Shown here piece by piece: positions 6,460-14,578 of a DNA stretch of 28,683 nucleotides. The notes under the pieces are model-generated. The model worked only from the letters and a program-made list of their open reading frames with translations, did no database searches and was not told the DNA's origin. This stretch comes from a virus, in IMG/VR virus record IMGVR_UViG_3300045007_000300, positions 1-28,683 of that record; one strand, written 5' to 3'. Made by a program: the position numbers and the translations under genes. The stretch's first letter is position 1. The number at the start of each line of letters is the position of its first letter.

Positions 6460-6490
6460 ATGAACGCGCTGTCCCAGAGAGAAGCCAAGC
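6460..6490 (-). repeat. Leader repeat copy 3 (upstream of the DUF6900 gene)
   Basis: Third copy of the 31-nt element, 35 nt before the DUF6900 start. It differs from copy 1 at four positions. In the possible small hairpin (reverse strand) GAAC becomes GGAC, which still pairs with GTTC through a G-U wobble, so the changes do not break the fold. Confidence 0.85.
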
Positions 6491-6530
6491 TGATTTTTAG
6501 GAAATCACGAACAAATGATTGAAGGTGCTC

Positions 6531-7067
6531 ATGGGACTCTCGATTCGCGCCTATGCGCGCCACCGGGGCGTTTCCGACGCGGCGGTGCGCAAGGCCATCG
6601 CGGCGGGTCGGATCACCCCGGAGGCTGACGGCACGCTGGATGCCGAACGGATTGACGCCGAGTGGGCGCGCAATACCGAAGCGCCCCGTAACGGCACGCG
6701 TGCCAAACCGGTGCGCGTGGCCGTACCGACGGAACCTGCATCGGCAGGCGACAGCCAAGCTGTGCTGCCCGCAGGCGGTACATCCCTGCTGCAGGCCCGC
6801 ACCGTCAACGAGGTGGTCAAGGCGCAGACCAACAAGGTGCGTCTGGCCCGCCTCAAGGGCGAACTGGTCGACCGGCCCCAGGCCATCGCCCACGTATTCA
6901 AGCTGGCGCGGGCCGAGCGGGATGCCTGGCTCAACTGGCCGGCGCGCATCTCGGCGCAGATGGCGGCGAAGCTCGGCGTCGATGTCCACACCCTGCACGT
7001 CGCGCTGGAGACCGCCGTGCGCGAACACTTGCAGGAGTTGGGCGATGTTCGCCCGAGGGTGGACTGA
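6531..7067 (+). CDS. Terminase small subunit
   Basis: A 178-residue protein directly before the large terminase, which it overlaps by TGATG. The N-terminus (SIRAYARHRGVSDAAVRKAI) is the winged HTH typical of Nu1-like small terminases that bind the phage packaging site. The middle is a Pro/Ala-rich linker. The C-terminal third, with ARTVNEVVKAQTNKVRLARL, REHLQEL and several Leu/Arg helices, is expected to contact the large subunit and form the oligomer. GAAGG five bases upstream supports ATG 6531 over the in-frame TTG at 6519. This is the first gene of the long forward morphogenesis operon; the palindrome cluster at 1946-1983 is a possible binding site. Confidence 0.88.
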   Translation: MGLSIRAYARHRGVSDAAVRKAIAAGRITPEADGTLDAERIDAEWARNTEAPRNGTRAKPVRVAVPTEPASAGDSQAVLPAGGTSLLQARTVNEVVKAQTNKVRLARLKGELVDRPQAIAHVFKLARAERDAWLNWPARISAQMAAKLGVDVHTLHVALETAVREHLQELGDVRPRVD

Positions 7068-9031
7068 TGCTGGATGCGGATTACGAAGGTGGGCTCGACA
7101 TCGAGCGCGCCTGGCGGGAGGGGCTGACACCCGATCCCTTGTTCACGGTATCGGAGTGGTCGGATCGCCACCGGATGCTCTCCAGCAAGGCATCGGCCGA
7201 GCCGGGCCGCTGGCGCACCAGCCGCACGCCGTACCTGAAGGCAATCATGGATTGCCTGTCGCCGATGTCGGCGGTGGAGCGGATCGTGTTCATGAAGGCG
7301 GCGCAACTGGGCGCGACTGAGATGGGCAACAACTGGATCGGCTACGTGATCCACCACGCCCCCGGCCCGATGATGGCGGTGTCGCCCACCGTGGAGATGG
7401 CCAAGCGCAACTCCAAGCAGCGGATCGACCCACTCATTGAGGAGTCGCCGGTGCTGGCTGAACTGATCGCACCGGCCCGCAGCCGTGATGCCGGCAACAC
7501 GATTCTGGCGAAGGAGTTTCGCGGCGGCGTGCTGGTGATGACAGGCGCGAACAGCGCCGTCGGCCTGCGTTCGATGCCGGTGCGCTACCTGTTCCTGGAC
7601 GAGGTCGATGGCTACCCGTCCGACGTCGATGGCGAGGGCGATGCGATCTCACTTGCCGAGGCGCGCACCCGCACCTTCGCGCGGCGCAAGATTTTTATCG
7701 TCTCGACGCCGACGATTGCCGGGGCGAGCAGCATCGAGCGGGAGTACGAGGCCAGCGACCAGCGCCGCTACTTCCTGCCGTGCCCGCATTGCTCTCACCG
7801 GCAGTGGCTGCGCTTCGAGCAGCTGCGCTGGGAGAAGGGGCAACCGGAGACGGCGGCCTACGTCTGTGAGGCGTGCGACGAGTCGATTCCAGAGCAGCAC
7901 AAGACCTGGATGCTGGAGCACGGCGAATGGCGTGGGCTGGTTCCCGAGAACGGGGCCAAGACCGCCGGCTTCCACCTCTCGTCCCTGTACAGCCCGGTGG
8001 GCTGGCGTAGCTGGCGGGAGATCGCCGCCGCCTGGGAGAGTGCAGTGAACAAGGAATCCGGATCGGCCGCCGCCATCAAGACGTTCAAGAACACCGAGCT
8101 TGGCGAGACTTGGGTCGAGGAAGGCGAAGCCCCCGACTGGCAGCGCCTCATCGAGCGGCGCGAGGAGTATCCCATCGGTCGCATCCCGGCTGGCGGCCTG
8201 CTGCTGGTCGGCGGGGCCGACGTGCAGAAGGATCGCATTGAGGCCTCGATCTGGGCCTTCGGTCGCTGCAAGGAATCGTGGCTCGTCGAGCACCGTGTGC
8301 TGATGGGCGATACCGCCCGCGATGCGGTGTGGAAACGCCTCGGTGAGTTGATCGCCGAGACGTGGTCGCACGAGTCGGGCGCGCAGTTGCCGCTCGCCCG
8401 GTTCGCCCTGGACACAGGTTTCGCCACTCAGGAGGCCTACACCTTCGTGCGGCTGGTACGCGATCCTCGCGTGATGGCAGTCAAGGGCGTGCCCAAGGGC
8501 GCGGCCCTGGTGGGCACGCCAACGGCGGTCGATCTCTCGCAGGGCGGCAAGAAGCTGCGCCGTGGCATCAAGGTGTTCTCGGTCGCGGTCGGCATCGCCA
8601 AACTGGAGTTCTACAACAACCTGCGCAAGGCGGCAGATGTGCTGGAGGACGGCGTCACGCTGCGTTACCCCACCGGCTTCGTGCATCTGCCCAAGGTCGA
8701 TGCCGAATTCGTGCAGCAGCTGTGCGCCGAGCAGTTGATTACGCGGCGCGACCGCAACGGCTTCGCCATCCGCGAGTGGCAGAAGATGCGCGAGCGCAAC
8801 GAAGCCCTGGACTGCTACGTGTATGCCCGTGCAGCGGCGAGTGCTGCCGGCCTCGACCGCTTTGAGGAACGACACTGGCGCGAACTGGAACGACAGATCG
8901 GACTCTCGCCGCCTGGCGATCCCGATCTGCAAATCGAGCAACCCACTGAGGCCACCCAACGCGGTGGCCTCGCTGTTTCTGGAACCCCAAGAACGGGCCG
9001 GCGCGTGATTCGCAGTCGCTGGTTCAGTTGA
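7067..9031 (+). CDS. Terminase large subunit (lambda gpA type)
   Basis: A 654-residue packaging motor of the GpA family. The ATPase part has the unusual Walker A-like AAQLGATE at residues 78-85 and Walker B YLFLDEVDGYP, with Asp178 and Glu179. A zinc-ribbon-like CPHC at 239-242 with a second CEAC at 267-270 follows, as in many GpA relatives. The nuclease half starts around residue 380 with GGADVQKDRIEASIWAF, which supplies an active-site aspartate. It cuts concatemeric DNA and pumps it into the prohead. The length agrees with lambda gpA (641). GpA-type terminases usually generate cohesive ends, which supports looking for a cos site. Confidence 0.96.
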   Translation: MLDADYEGGLDIERAWREGLTPDPLFTVSEWSDRHRMLSSKASAEPGRWRTSRTPYLKAIMDCLSPMSAVERIVFMKAAQLGATEMGNNWIGYVIHHAPGPMMAVSPTVEMAKRNSKQRIDPLIEESPVLAELIAPARSRDAGNTILAKEFRGGVLVMTGANSAVGLRSMPVRYLFLDEVDGYPSDVDGEGDAISLAEARTRTFARRKIFIVSTPTIAGASSIEREYEASDQRRYFLPCPHCSHRQWLRFEQLRWEKGQPETAAYVCEACDESIPEQHKTWMLEHGEWRGLVPENGAKTAGFHLSSLYSPVGWRSWREIAAAWESAVNKESGSAAAIKTFKNTELGETWVEEGEAPDWQRLIERREEYPIGRIPAGGLLLVGGADVQKDRIEASIWAFGRCKESWLVEHRVLMGDTARDAVWKRLGELIAETWSHESGAQLPLARFALDTGFATQEAYTFVRLVRDPRVMAVKGVPKGAALVGTPTAVDLSQGGKKLRRGIKVFSVAVGIAKLEFYNNLRKAADVLEDGVTLRYPTGFVHLPKVDAEFVQQLCAEQLITRRDRNGFAIREWQKMRERNEALDCYVYARAAASAAGLDRFEERHWRELERQIGLSPPGDPDLQIEQPTEATQRGGLAVSGTPRTGRRVIRSRWFS

Positions 9032-9055
9032 TCACCACCACTGGAGAACCCCACC

Positions 9056-9547
9056 ATGAGTCTGCAAACCCAACTCAACAGCTTCGTCCTGCGCGTCGCC
9101 GAGGAATTTAACACCGTCAAGGGACGCACCGGTACGCTGACCGCGCTGACCACCACCGACAAGTCGAGTCTGGTTGCGGCGATCAACGAACTGAAGGCCG
9201 CGATCATCACGGCGGTGGCCATCGACGATCTTCAGGTCTCGACGACGAGTACGTATTCGTCGAACAAGGTCGTCACCCTGCTCGATGCGCTGAAGGCCGA
9301 CATCTTGGGCGGTGCCGACCCGGCCTACGACACCCTGCTGGAACTCCAGCAGGCGTTGCAGAACGACCAGACCGGCATCGCCGCGCTCACGGCGGCCATC
9401 GACAAGCGCGTGCGCTTCGATGCGGTGCAAACGCTGACGGTGCCCGAGCAACAGCAGGCCCGCGACAACATCGGCGCGGTCGCCGCTACTGACATCGGCG
9501 ACACCACCACCGACTTTGTGGCGATCTTCAACGCCGCCCTGGTGTAA
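9056..9547 (+). CDS. Virion fibre-like protein, N-terminal anchor type
   Basis: A 163-residue protein with a good GGAG ribosome site. The start (MSLQTQLNSFVLRVAEEF) resembles that of the following gene and of many phage fibre proteins. The middle has DKSSLVAAINELKAAI, a repeated heptad-like pattern, and the end has QTLTVPEQQQARDNIGAV, a short motif common in tail-fibre repeats. I expect a trimeric coiled-coil fibre or head-attached appendage. It lies between the large terminase and the gpW connector, an unusual place for a fibre gene. It may be a head fibre or neck whisker. No enzymatic motif is seen. Confidence 0.6.
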   Translation: MSLQTQLNSFVLRVAEEFNTVKGRTGTLTALTTTDKSSLVAAINELKAAIITAVAIDDLQVSTTSTYSSNKVVTLLDALKADILGGADPAYDTLLELQQALQNDQTGIAALTAAIDKRVRFDAVQTLTVPEQQQARDNIGAVAATDIGDTTTDFVAIFNAALV

Positions 9548-9550
9548 GCA

Positions 9551-9943
9551 ATGAGTCTCGTCGCGCAACTATCGGCGCTCGCCACCCGTATCGGCACCGA
9601 GATCAAGGGGCTGATTCGTCCCGACCATCCGGGGCTTGCCCGGGCGTGGGCGAATTTCGGCTACGTCGGCAGCGCGGTCGAGCTGCGGGCCGCCCACAAC
9701 GTGGCGTCGGTATCACGCCTCGCCGCCGGTCGCTACCGCATCACCTTCGCCACGCCCTTCGTAGACGTCAACTACTGCTGGGTAGCGACCGGTCGCAGCA
9801 ATGTTGCCACTGGCACGATCCGGTACGCCGCCGCTCGTTCCACCACCGATGGCAAGACGACCACGACGCTCGACATCGTGTGCATCACCAGTGCCGGTTC
9901 GCTTGCCGACACCACGGAAATCAACGTGGTGGTCTATCGATGA
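9551..9943 (+). CDS. Fibre-tip-like virion protein
   Basis: A 130-residue protein whose N-terminus (MSLVAQLSALATRIGTEIK) is related to that of the previous protein. The rest, beginning ARAWANFGYVGSAVELRAAH and with GRYRITFATPFVDVNYCWVA, is a beta-rich domain common at the tip of phage tail and head fibres. It probably forms the distal, ligand-binding end of the appendage built with the protein at 9056. It overlaps the next gene by ATGA. Ribosome binding is weak, so its translation may be coupled to the gene upstream. Which surface it binds cannot be read from the sequence. Confidence 0.65.
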   Translation: MSLVAQLSALATRIGTEIKGLIRPDHPGLARAWANFGYVGSAVELRAAHNVASVSRLAAGRYRITFATPFVDVNYCWVATGRSNVATGTIRYAAARSTTDGKTTTTLDIVCITSAGSLADTTEINVVVYR

Positions 9944-10170
9944 GCATCCCGACCTACACCGAAGCCCAGTTGCAGGCGCTGCGTGATGCCTTGGCCAAGG
10001 GCGAGAAGCGCGTGAGCTTCGGCGACAAGACGGTCGAGTACCGCACTGTCGAGGAACTGAAGCAGGCCATCGCCGAAGTCGAAGCCGCGATGCACAAGGA
10101 TGCCGTGGCCACTGGTCTATATCCGCGTGCGCCGCGCCAGATCCGGGTGACCACCGGAAAGGGGTTCTGA
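9940..10170 (+). CDS. gpW-like head-tail connector protein
   Basis: A 76-residue protein of the lambda gpW family, which stabilises packaged DNA and prepares the portal for tail joining. It shows the two-helix, small beta-hairpin order: helix with LQALRDALAKGEKRV, hairpin SFGDKTVEYRT, helix VEELKQAIAEVEAA, then a basic tail ending in VTTGKGF. The length is close to lambda gpW (68). It overlaps both neighbours (ATGA and TGATG) and sits directly before the portal gene, as in lambda. Confidence 0.85.
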   Translation: MSIPTYTEAQLQALRDALAKGEKRVSFGDKTVEYRTVEELKQAIAEVEAAMHKDAVATGLYPRAPRQIRVTTGKGF

Positions 10171-11645
10171 TGAGCTGGATGACTCGAATCCGCACCCTGT
10201 TCGGCGGCGCTCCGGCGCACGAGGTTGCCGGGCGTGGTCGTCGCGCGCTCGCGTGGATGCCGGGAAACCCCGGTGCGGTGGCGGCGATGCTCGCCACCTC
10301 CAACGAACTGCGCGTGAAGTCCCGGGATCTGGTGCGCCGCAATGCCTGGGCCAACGCCGGCATCGAGGCCTTCGTCGCCAATGCCGTCGGCACCGGCATC
10401 AAGCCGCAGTCGATGGCGCAGGACGAAACCTTCCGCGTCGCCGTGCAGGTGCTCTGGCGCGACTGGACGGAAGAAGCCGACGCCACCGGTCAGACCGATT
10501 TCTACGGCTTGCAGTCCCTGGCGGCCCGGGCGATGTGCGAGGGCGGCGAGTGCTTCATCCGCCTGCGTCCTCGCCGCCCCGAGGATCGGCTGGCTGTGCC
10601 GCTTCAACTGCAGTTGCTGGAAGCCGAGCACCTGCCGCTGACGCTCAACACGGAATTGCCCTCGGGCAACGTGGTGCGTTCTGGCATCGAGTTCGACGCG
10701 ATGGGACGGCGTGTCGCCTACCACCTCTACCGCTCGCACCCCGAGGACGGTCGGCTCTCGCCGATGTCGGGTCAGGGCGGACAGGACACCGTTCGGGTGC
10801 CGGCGGTCGAGATCATGCACCTCTATCGTGTGCTTCGGCCCGGCCAGATTCGCGGCGAGCCGTGGCTGGCCCGCGCGCTGGTGAAATTGAACGAGCTCGA
10901 CCAGTACGACGACGCCGAACTGGTGCGCAAGAAGACCGCCGCGATGTTCGCCGGCTTCATCACGCGGCTCGCCCCAGAGGACAACTTGATGGGCGAAGGC
11001 CTGTCGGATGCCGACGGCGTGGCGCTCGCCGGCCTGGAGCCGGGCACCTTGCAGATTCTGGAGCCGGGCGAGGACGTGAAATTCTCCGACCCCGCCGACG
11101 TTGGTGGCAGCTACGCGGAGTTTCTGCGCACCCAGTTCCGGGCGGTAGCCGCCGCCATCGGCATCACCTACGAGCAACTGACCGGCGACCTGACGGGCGT
11201 GAACTACTCGTCCATCCGCGCCGGGTTACTGGAGTTTCGCCGGAGGATGGAGGCCATCCAGCATGGCGTGATCGTCCATCAGCTGTGCCGCCCGGTGTGG
11301 AATGCCTGGCTGGATCAGGCCGTGCTCTCCGGTGCTGTCACAGCGCCCGGGTTTGCCCGCCGCCGCCGCGAGTACGCCGCCTGCAAATGGATTCCCCAGG
11401 GCTGGCAGTGGGTCGATCCGGAGAAAGAGTTCAAGGCGATGCTGCTGGCGATTCGTGCCGGCCTGATGTCCCGCTCGGAAGCAATCTCGGCCTTCGGCAT
11501 GGACGCCGAAGACGTCGACCGCGAGATCGCTGCCGACAACGCCCGGGCCGATGCGCTCGGGCTGATCCTCGATTCCGACCCGCGCAAGGCGGCACAGGGT
11601 AACAGCGCCGCTACGGCAACCCCGCCGCCCCCACCTCAGGACTGA
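10170..11645 (+). CDS. Portal protein (lambda gpB type)
   Basis: A 491-residue portal protein of the lambda B family, which forms the dodecameric gate at one head vertex. Supporting sequence includes the early VKSRDLVRRNAWANAGIEAF, the conserved central CEGGECFIRL and LQLLEAEHLPL, then VPAVEIMHLYRVLRPGQIRG with the AMFAGFITR segment. The C-terminal YEQLTGDLTGVNYSSIRAGL is a hallmark of this family. It is followed by a Pro-rich tail (PPPPPQD). Its length is near lambda gpB (533). The protease gene begins five bases after its stop. Confidence 0.95.
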   Translation: MSWMTRIRTLFGGAPAHEVAGRGRRALAWMPGNPGAVAAMLATSNELRVKSRDLVRRNAWANAGIEAFVANAVGTGIKPQSMAQDETFRVAVQVLWRDWTEEADATGQTDFYGLQSLAARAMCEGGECFIRLRPRRPEDRLAVPLQLQLLEAEHLPLTLNTELPSGNVVRSGIEFDAMGRRVAYHLYRSHPEDGRLSPMSGQGGQDTVRVPAVEIMHLYRVLRPGQIRGEPWLARALVKLNELDQYDDAELVRKKTAAMFAGFITRLAPEDNLMGEGLSDADGVALAGLEPGTLQILEPGEDVKFSDPADVGGSYAEFLRTQFRAVAAAIGITYEQLTGDLTGVNYSSIRAGLLEFRRRMEAIQHGVIVHQLCRPVWNAWLDQAVLSGAVTAPGFARRRREYAACKWIPQGWQWVDPEKEFKAMLLAIRAGLMSRSEAISAFGMDAEDVDREIAADNARADALGLILDSDPRKAAQGNSAATATPPPPPQD

Positions 11646-11649
11646 CCCC

Positions 11650-12900
11650 ATGAACCTGTTGCCCCATATGGCGGCGCGCCTCTTCGGTGCGCCGCTGATG
11701 ATCCATCGTCCAAAGCTCGAGGTGATCCTCGCCGTGCTGGGCCCGCGCATCGGTCTGCCGCAGGCGGCTGTGCCGAGCGATGCCATTCCGGATCGAGTCG
11801 CCACGCCGACCGGTGCTACCGGCATCGCCGTATTGCCGGTCTACGGCACGCTGGTGCGCCGCACGGTTGGACTGGAAGCCGAATCCGGCCTTGCCAGTTA
11901 TCAGGGCGTCGCCACGATGCTGGATGCAGCGGTGGCCGACCCGAATGTGGCGGCGATCATGCTCGACATCGACAGCGCCGGAGGCGAGTCGGGCGGCGTG
12001 TTCGACCTGGCCGACCGGGTGCACGCCGCGACCAAGGTCAAACCGGTCTGGGCGCTGGCCAACGATATGGCCTTCTCGGCGGCCTATGCCATTGGCTCGG
12101 CCGCCAGTCGTCTCATCGTCACGCGCACCGGCGGTGTCGGCTCCATCGGTGTCATTGCGATGCACGCCGACCAGTCGGTGAAGGATGCCCAGGACGGCGT
12201 GCGCTACACGACCGTCTTCGCCGGGGCGCGCAAGAACGATCTCAACCCGCACGAGCCGATCTCCGACGAAGCGCACGCCTTCCTCAAGGCCGAGGTCGGG
12301 CGCGTCTATGAACTGTTCGTCGATACCGTCGCCCGCCACCGGAATCTCTCGGCGGACGCGGTGCGGGCCACCGAGGCCGGCATCTATTTCGGGGCCGACG
12401 CAGTTGCCGCCGGTCTGGCCGATGCCGTCGGCACCTTCGACGACGTGCTGCTCGAACTCACCGATTCGCTTTCCCAACGTCTTGTGTTGCCGGCTGCCGT
12501 TTCCACGGTGGCGGTCGCGCAGGGCACTTCCTCGCAACTCAGACTGGAGACCTCCATGAATGAACCCGCAACCCCTGCTGCTGATGGGACTGGCGTTGAT
12601 CCTGATCGCGCTGCTCCTGCGACGCCCACCCCGGCAATGACCATCGACGACGCCCAGGAGGTCGCCGAACTCTGCGCGCTGGCCGGCTGCCCCGAACGCA
12701 TCCCCGGCTACCTCGCCGCGCGCACGTCGCCGGCCAAGGTGCGCAGCCAACTGCTGACTGCCCGCGCCGACAGCCCGGAAATCACCAGCCACATCGCACC
12801 GGATGCTGCCAAGCCGAATCCCCAATCCCTCAACGACAACCCGCTGGTGATGGCCGCGCATTCCCGCGCAAATTCGGCCCGCGCCGGCAAGGAGAACTGA
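11650..12900 (+). CDS. Head maturation protease, S49/SppA family (lambda gpC type) with scaffold-like C-terminus
   Basis: A 416-residue protein. Residues about 55-275 are an S49 peptidase domain: LDIDSAGGESGG, then NDMAFSAAYAIGSAA with the nucleophile Ser143, and RTGGVGSIGVIAMH. Lys195, in GARKNDLNP, is the expected general base, as in SppA. The C-terminal ~115 residues are Pro/Ala-rich, then helical (DDAQEVAELCALAG, SPAKVRSQLL). They probably act as the internal scaffold during prohead assembly and are then digested, as in lambda gpC/Nu3. A second start at 12556 may make the scaffold alone. The decoration-protein gene begins one base after the stop. Confidence 0.92.
   Translation: MNLLPHMAARLFGAPLMIHRPKLEVILAVLGPRIGLPQAAVPSDAIPDRVATPTGATGIAVLPVYGTLVRRTVGLEAESGLASYQGVATMLDAAVADPNVAAIMLDIDSAGGESGGVFDLADRVHAATKVKPVWALANDMAFSAAYAIGSAASRLIVTRTGGVGSIGVIAMHADQSVKDAQDGVRYTTVFAGARKNDLNPHEPISDEAHAFLKAEVGRVYELFVDTVARHRNLSADAVRATEAGIYFGADAVAAGLADAVGTFDDVLLELTDSLSQRLVLPAAVSTVAVAQGTSSQLRLETSMNEPATPAADGTGVDPDRAAPATPTPAMTIDDAQEVAELCALAGCPERIPGYLAARTSPAKVRSQLLTARADSPEITSHIAPDAAKPNPQSLNDNPLVMAAHSRANSARAGKEN
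12556..12900 (+). CDS. Possible nested scaffold protein (Nu3-like in-frame internal start)
   Basis: Inside the protease gene, in the same frame, ATG at 12556 is preceded by GGAG at 12545-12548, seven bases upstream. This is as good a ribosome site as those of the capsid genes. The product would be the last 114 residues of the protease polypeptide: a Pro/Ala-rich start followed by helices. In lambda the scaffold Nu3 is made the same way within gene C. The arrangement is visible; that the internal start is used is inferred. Confidence 0.45.
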   Translation: MNEPATPAADGTGVDPDRAAPATPTPAMTIDDAQEVAELCALAGCPERIPGYLAARTSPAKVRSQLLTARADSPEITSHIAPDAAKPNPQSLNDNPLVMAAHSRANSARAGKEN

Positions 12901-12901
12901 A

Positions 12902-13279
12902 ATGCCCGCCATTACCGAAGGACTCAACCTTGGCGACCTTCTGAAGTACGAAGCGCCGAACCTGTTTTCCCGCGACCAGGTGACTGTCGCTTCCGGCCAG
13001 ACGCTGCCCTTGGGCGCTGTGGTCGGCATCGTGACCGCCACCGGCAAGGTCAAGCAGATTGACCCGAGCGCCACCGACGGCAGCCAGTACGCCGCAGGTG
13101 TCCTGATGCAGCCGTGCGACGCGGCGCTCATCGACCGCGAGGACGGACTGATGGTGGCGCGTCACGCCATCGTCGCCGACCACGCCCTGACCTGGCCTGC
13201 CGCCATCACCGTCGCCGAGAAGCAGGCCGCCGTCCTGCAGCTGAAGAGCCTCGGCGTCCTCATCCGCAAAGGAGTCTGA
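12902..13279 (+). CDS. Head decoration protein (lambda gpD type)
   Basis: A 125-residue protein of the HDPD family. The signature segments are LLKYEAPNLFSRDQVTVASG, LPLGAVVGIVTATGK, GSQYAAGVLMQPCDA and the C-terminal LKSLGVLIRKGV. It binds as trimers to the expanded capsid and stabilises it. The position between the protease and the major capsid protein is the same as in lambda, and the length is close to gpD (110). The next start follows two bases after the stop, with AAGGAG positioned over the end of this gene. Confidence 0.93.
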   Translation: MPAITEGLNLGDLLKYEAPNLFSRDQVTVASGQTLPLGAVVGIVTATGKVKQIDPSATDGSQYAAGVLMQPCDAALIDREDGLMVARHAIVADHALTWPAAITVAEKQAAVLQLKSLGVLIRKGV

Positions 13280-13281
13280 CC

Positions 13282-14286
13282 ATGAACAACCCCTTCGACA
13301 ATCCGTCGTTCTCGATGTCGGCGCTGACCGCCGCCATCAACATCCTGCCCAACAACTACGGCCTCATGGAAAGCATGGGCCTGTTCCCGACCAAGCCGGT
13401 GCGCTTCCGTTCAGTGGTGGTGGAGGAGAAGAACGGCATCCTGACCCTGCTGCCGACGATGCCTGTCGGCTCGCCCGGTACCGTCGGCAAGCGCGGCAAA
13501 CGCAAGCTGCGCTCGTTCGCCATCCCCCACATCCCGCACGACGACGTGGTGCTGCCCGAGGAAGTCCAGGGCATCCGCGCCTTCGGTTCGGAAACCGAGG
13601 TTCAAACCGTAGCCTCCGTGATGGCCGAGCATCTCCAGACGATGCGCAACAAACATTCCATCACCCTGGAGCATCTGCGCATCGGCGCGCTCAAGGGCAT
13701 CATCCTCGATGCTGACGGCTCGGAACTCTACAACCTGTTCGACTTGTTCGAGATCACACCCAAGGTGGTCAACTTCCAGCTCACCAACGCGGCGACGGAC
13801 GTGAAGAAGAAGTGCCTCGATCTCAAGCGCTACCTTGAGAAGAACCTCAAGGGCGAGCGGATGAACGGGGTGCACTGCCTGGTTTCCGAGGAGTTCTTCG
13901 ACGCGCTGACCAGCCACGACAACGTCAAGGCTGCCTACGACCGCTGGCAGGATGGTCTGGCGCTGCGTTCCGATCTGCGCACGGGCTTCACCTTCGCCGG
14001 CATCACCTTCGAGGAATACTCGGGCGAAGCCAGCGACGGCGACGACAACGTGCATCGCTTCATCGCCGCCGGCGAGGGTCACGCCTTTCCGCTCGGCACG
14101 GTGGACACCTTCGCTACCTACTTCGCGCCCGCCGACTTCAACGAGACGGCGAACACGCTGGGCCAGCCGCTGTACGCGAAGCAGGAGCCGCGCAAGTTCG
14201 AGCGCGGCACCGATATCCACACCCAGTCGAACCCGCTGCCGATGTGTCATCGTCCGGCGGTGCTGGTGAAGGTGCTGGCGTCCTGA
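13282..14286 (+). CDS. Major capsid protein (lambda gpE type)
   Basis: A 334-residue major capsid protein with an HK97-type fold, gpE family. Recognisable parts are FSMSALTAAINILPNNYGLM at the start, the Gly/Lys-rich segment SPGTVGKRGKRKLRSFAIPH that corresponds to the extended loop, IRAFGSETEVQTVASVMAEH of the long helix, and the C-terminal TVDTFATYFAPADFNETANT. The length matches lambda gpE (341). AAAGGAG lies nine bases before the ATG. A longer in-frame reading starting upstream is an artefact within the decoration gene. It shares TGATG with the next gene. Confidence 0.96.
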   Translation: MNNPFDNPSFSMSALTAAINILPNNYGLMESMGLFPTKPVRFRSVVVEEKNGILTLLPTMPVGSPGTVGKRGKRKLRSFAIPHIPHDDVVLPEEVQGIRAFGSETEVQTVASVMAEHLQTMRNKHSITLEHLRIGALKGIILDADGSELYNLFDLFEITPKVVNFQLTNAATDVKKKCLDLKRYLEKNLKGERMNGVHCLVSEEFFDALTSHDNVKAAYDRWQDGLALRSDLRTGFTFAGITFEEYSGEASDGDDNVHRFIAAGEGHAFPLGTVDTFATYFAPADFNETANTLGQPLYAKQEPRKFERGTDIHTQSNPLPMCHRPAVLVKVLAS

Positions 14287-14570
14287 TGGCCTTCGTCGAA
14301 GACATCTACGACGCGGCGGCGCGCTCAAACCTGCTCACGCGGGCAATCGTCGGGGGCACGGAGGTCATGGTCGACTTCCGTGCTCCCGATGAGGACGTGC
14401 TCGACGGTCTGGGCGTCTCGCGCAACCACACCATCCGCTATCCGGTCAGCCGGCTGCCTGGCCTCACCGCCGGCAACACGCTGGAAATCGCGGGCCAGAC
14501 CTATCGCGTGCGAGAAGTGACCGCGATGGGCGATGGCACCGAGGCTCGCGCCTCGCTCACCCGACTGTAG
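14286..14570 (+). CDS. Head-tail joining protein (lambda FII-like)
   Basis: A 94-residue protein placed directly after the major capsid gene, which is where FII-like head-tail attachment proteins are found. It is beta-rich: GGTEVMVDFRAPDEDV, then TIRYPVSRLPGLTAGNTLEI and GQTYRVREVTAMGDGTEARA, ending with a short strand. This agrees with the small beta-barrel that forms the connector ring between portal complex and tail. Translation is coupled to the capsid gene by the TGATG overlap. The family call rests on both sequence pattern and position. Confidence 0.8.
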   Translation: MAFVEDIYDAAARSNLLTRAIVGGTEVMVDFRAPDEDVLDGLGVSRNHTIRYPVSRLPGLTAGNTLEIAGQTYRVREVTAMGDGTEARASLTRL

Positions 14571-14578
14571 GACTGGTC

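Noticed and set aside
5512-6490. The three 31-nt repeats as a CRISPR array
   Set aside because: There are only three copies, the intervals between them are 647 and 239 nt and contain genes, and there is no cas gene.
6519-6530. TTG start at 6519 for the small terminase
   Set aside because: ATG at 6531 has GAAGG five bases upstream, which lies inside the region the TTG start would translate.
6156-7130. Upstream extension of the DUF3489 reading frame on the reverse strand
   Set aside because: It runs through the DUF6900 gene, two leader repeats and the small terminase gene. AAGGAG at the internal ATG 6155 marks the real start.
9954-11177. Long reverse-strand open frame opposite the portal gene
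   Set aside because: It is a shadow of GC-rich coding sequence; the forward frame encodes a clear portal protein. The same applies to long reverse frames at 16382-17932, 11611-13131 and 20152-21594.
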